Assembly (NCBI GenBank): GCA_937914675.1
Contig: CALDOC010000590.1
Location: forward strand, 1-6,742
DNA: 6,742 nt
Direction: 5' to 3'
Source of the DNA: an uncultured Sulfurimonas sp.
Lineage (GTDB): Bacteria > Campylobacterota > Campylobacteria > Campylobacterales > Sulfurimonadaceae
Below are positions 5,797 to 6,742 of this stretch, piece after piece (within the stretch, counting starts at the first letter, position 1; every line of letters begins with the position of its first letter). The position numbers were made by a program, and so were the translations under genes. The notes beneath the pieces were generated by a model. That model saw only the letters and a program-made list of their open reading frames with translations. It was not told the DNA's origin and ran no database searches.

Positions 5797-6742
5797 ATGA
5801 GTGAAGAAATTATCAAATGGATATGGCAACATCCAAATTATCCTAACTTTCATTATGACAAAACAAAGCTTACGGTATTAATGAGTGAGATTGACTATCA
5901 TCGAGGCATACTTGATGGTATGGCAAAGCTCTTTAATCAAGATGATATTAGAAAAATTGAGATTGATAATTTAACAGATGAAGCGATTCATACATCTCTC
6001 ATTGAGGGTGAAATATTTGTAAGAGAGAGTATCCGCTCATCATTTCGAAAAAAGCTTGATAAATATTTTGACTCAAGAAGCGATAAATACTCAACGGCTG
6101 AAACAGACTCTCTTGTAGAGATACTGATAGATTGTAGTTTAAACAAAGATGTTTTAACAGTTGATAGACTTCATGGATGGCACAACTGCCTCTTTGAAAA
6201 TAATTACAGTAGGTTGCATAAGATTACTATTGCTGACTTTAGAAAAGATGATGATATGGAGGTTGTCTCAGGTGCTATTGGATTTGAGAAAGTGCATTAC
6301 AGAGCAATGCCAGTAGCAAAGATTGAAGAGGATATAAAAAGCTTTTTAGAGTATTGCAATAGTAGTGATGAAAATATCTATATAAAAAGTGCGATAGCGC
6401 ATCTTTGGTTTGTCGCCATTCATCCTTACGATGACGGTAATGGAAGAATTGCTAGAGCAATCACAGACTATCTTCTCTCTAAAAGCACTCTACACACACA
6501 GTTTAAGCTCTACTCCATCTCAACTGCGATAAGCAATGATAGAAAAGGTTACTACGATACATTAGACAGTACAACCAATCTATTTAAAAATAGAAACTTT
6601 GATATTACACCATGGCTTGAATGGCACTTAAATATTCTAAAAAATTCAATGATGAACGCACTCAAAAATATTGATTATCTTATCCAAAAAACAAAATTTT
6701 GGGATAACCATAGAAAACATATTCTTAATGAAAGACAAATAA
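5797..6742 (+). CDS. Fic family AMP-transferase, class II, DUF4172-type N-terminus; 3' truncated by window
   Basis: 315 codons are visible with no stop before the window ends. The N-terminal segment (WIWQHPNYPNFHYD, 8-21) is typical of the DUF4172 domain that precedes Fic in one bacterial subfamily. TSLIEG (66-71) fits the inhibitory motif [S/T]xxxE[G/N], placed before the Fic core as in class II self-inhibited enzymes. VSGAIGFEKVHYRAMP (157-172) is the target-docking flap. HPYDDGNGRIAR (209-220) is the catalytic loop with His209, Asp213, Asn215, Arg217 and Arg220, intact apart from the common Phe-to-Tyr change. The protein probably transfers AMP from ATP to a hydroxyl side chain of a target. 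Glu70 would hold it inactive by pairing with Arg220. A C-terminal winged-helix region normally follows and seems to begin near KFWDNHRKHILNERQ. It is divergent from the operon and shows fewer CpG-rich codons, which hints at separate acquisition. The target is unknown. Confidence 0.92.
   Translation, partial: MSEEIIKWIWQHPNYPNFHYDKTKLTVLMSEIDYHRGILDGMAKLFNQDDIRKIEIDNLTDEAIHTSLIEGEIFVRESIRSSFRKKLDKYFDSRSDKYSTAETDSLVEILIDCSLNKDVLTVDRLHGWHNCLFENNYSRLHKITIADFRKDDDMEVVSGAIGFEKVHYRAMPVAKIEEDIKSFLEYCNSSDENIYIKSAIAHLWFVAIHPYDDGNGRIARAITDYLLSKSTLHTQFKLYSISTAISNDRKGYYDTLDSTTNLFKNRNFDITPWLEWHLNILKNSMMNALKNIDYLIQKTKFWDNHRKHILNERQI

Noticed and set aside
1..6742. CRISPR array, tRNA, rRNA or insertion sequence
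   Set aside because: No regular spacer-repeat pattern, cloverleaf, rRNA core sequence, transposase motif or terminal inverted repeat was seen on either strand.

Overview
The window looks like Campylobacterota-type DNA (Sulfurimonas/Sulfurospirillum/Arcobacter-like). It is AT-rich, has AAGGAG-type ribosome binding sites and T-rich DNA upstream of candidate TATAAT boxes, and encodes a Tyr/Gly-rich beta-barrel protein typical of that group. The assignment rests on style, not on a marker gene, so it is tentative.

Positions 1-5508 hold five genes on the minus strand in one tight operon. In transcription order they are: a 78-residue PqqD-like protein (5508-5272), an ATP-grasp ligase (5272-4259), a fold-III PLP-dependent decarboxylase of the DAP/ornithine decarboxylase superfamily (4258-2930), a fusion of a complete urea-transporter membrane domain to an M23 (LytM-type) peptidase domain plus an uncharacterised C-terminal region (2919-892), and a signal-peptide-bearing outer-membrane beta-barrel protein (895 to the window edge). 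Junctions are TAATG, TAG-ATG, a 10-nt gap and TTGA, so translational coupling is likely throughout.

Positions 5509-5796 are a divergent intergenic region with no gene. They contain two candidate promoters for the operon, a pair of CGTTAAT heptamers 11 bp apart, and a 31-bp imperfect direct repeat (34-bp period) in front of the plus-strand gene. That gene (5797 to the right edge, truncated) encodes a class II Fic AMP-transferase with an N-terminal DUF4172-type domain. Its codon and base composition look different from the operon, so it may be a separately acquired unit.

Taken together the operon reads as a small undescribed-looking pathway. A PqqD-like protein (a peptide-binding fold in RiPP systems) and an ATP-grasp ligase would make an amide or peptide bond, a decarboxylase with a non-standard specificity residue would act on an amino-acid-like group, and a urea-type channel plus an outer-membrane barrel would move a small product or substrate across both membranes. 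The M23 domain is predicted to face the cytoplasm and seems to lack one zinc ligand, so it may act on the pathway's own peptide or only bind one. The order of the steps and the product are inference. No precursor peptide is visible in the window.
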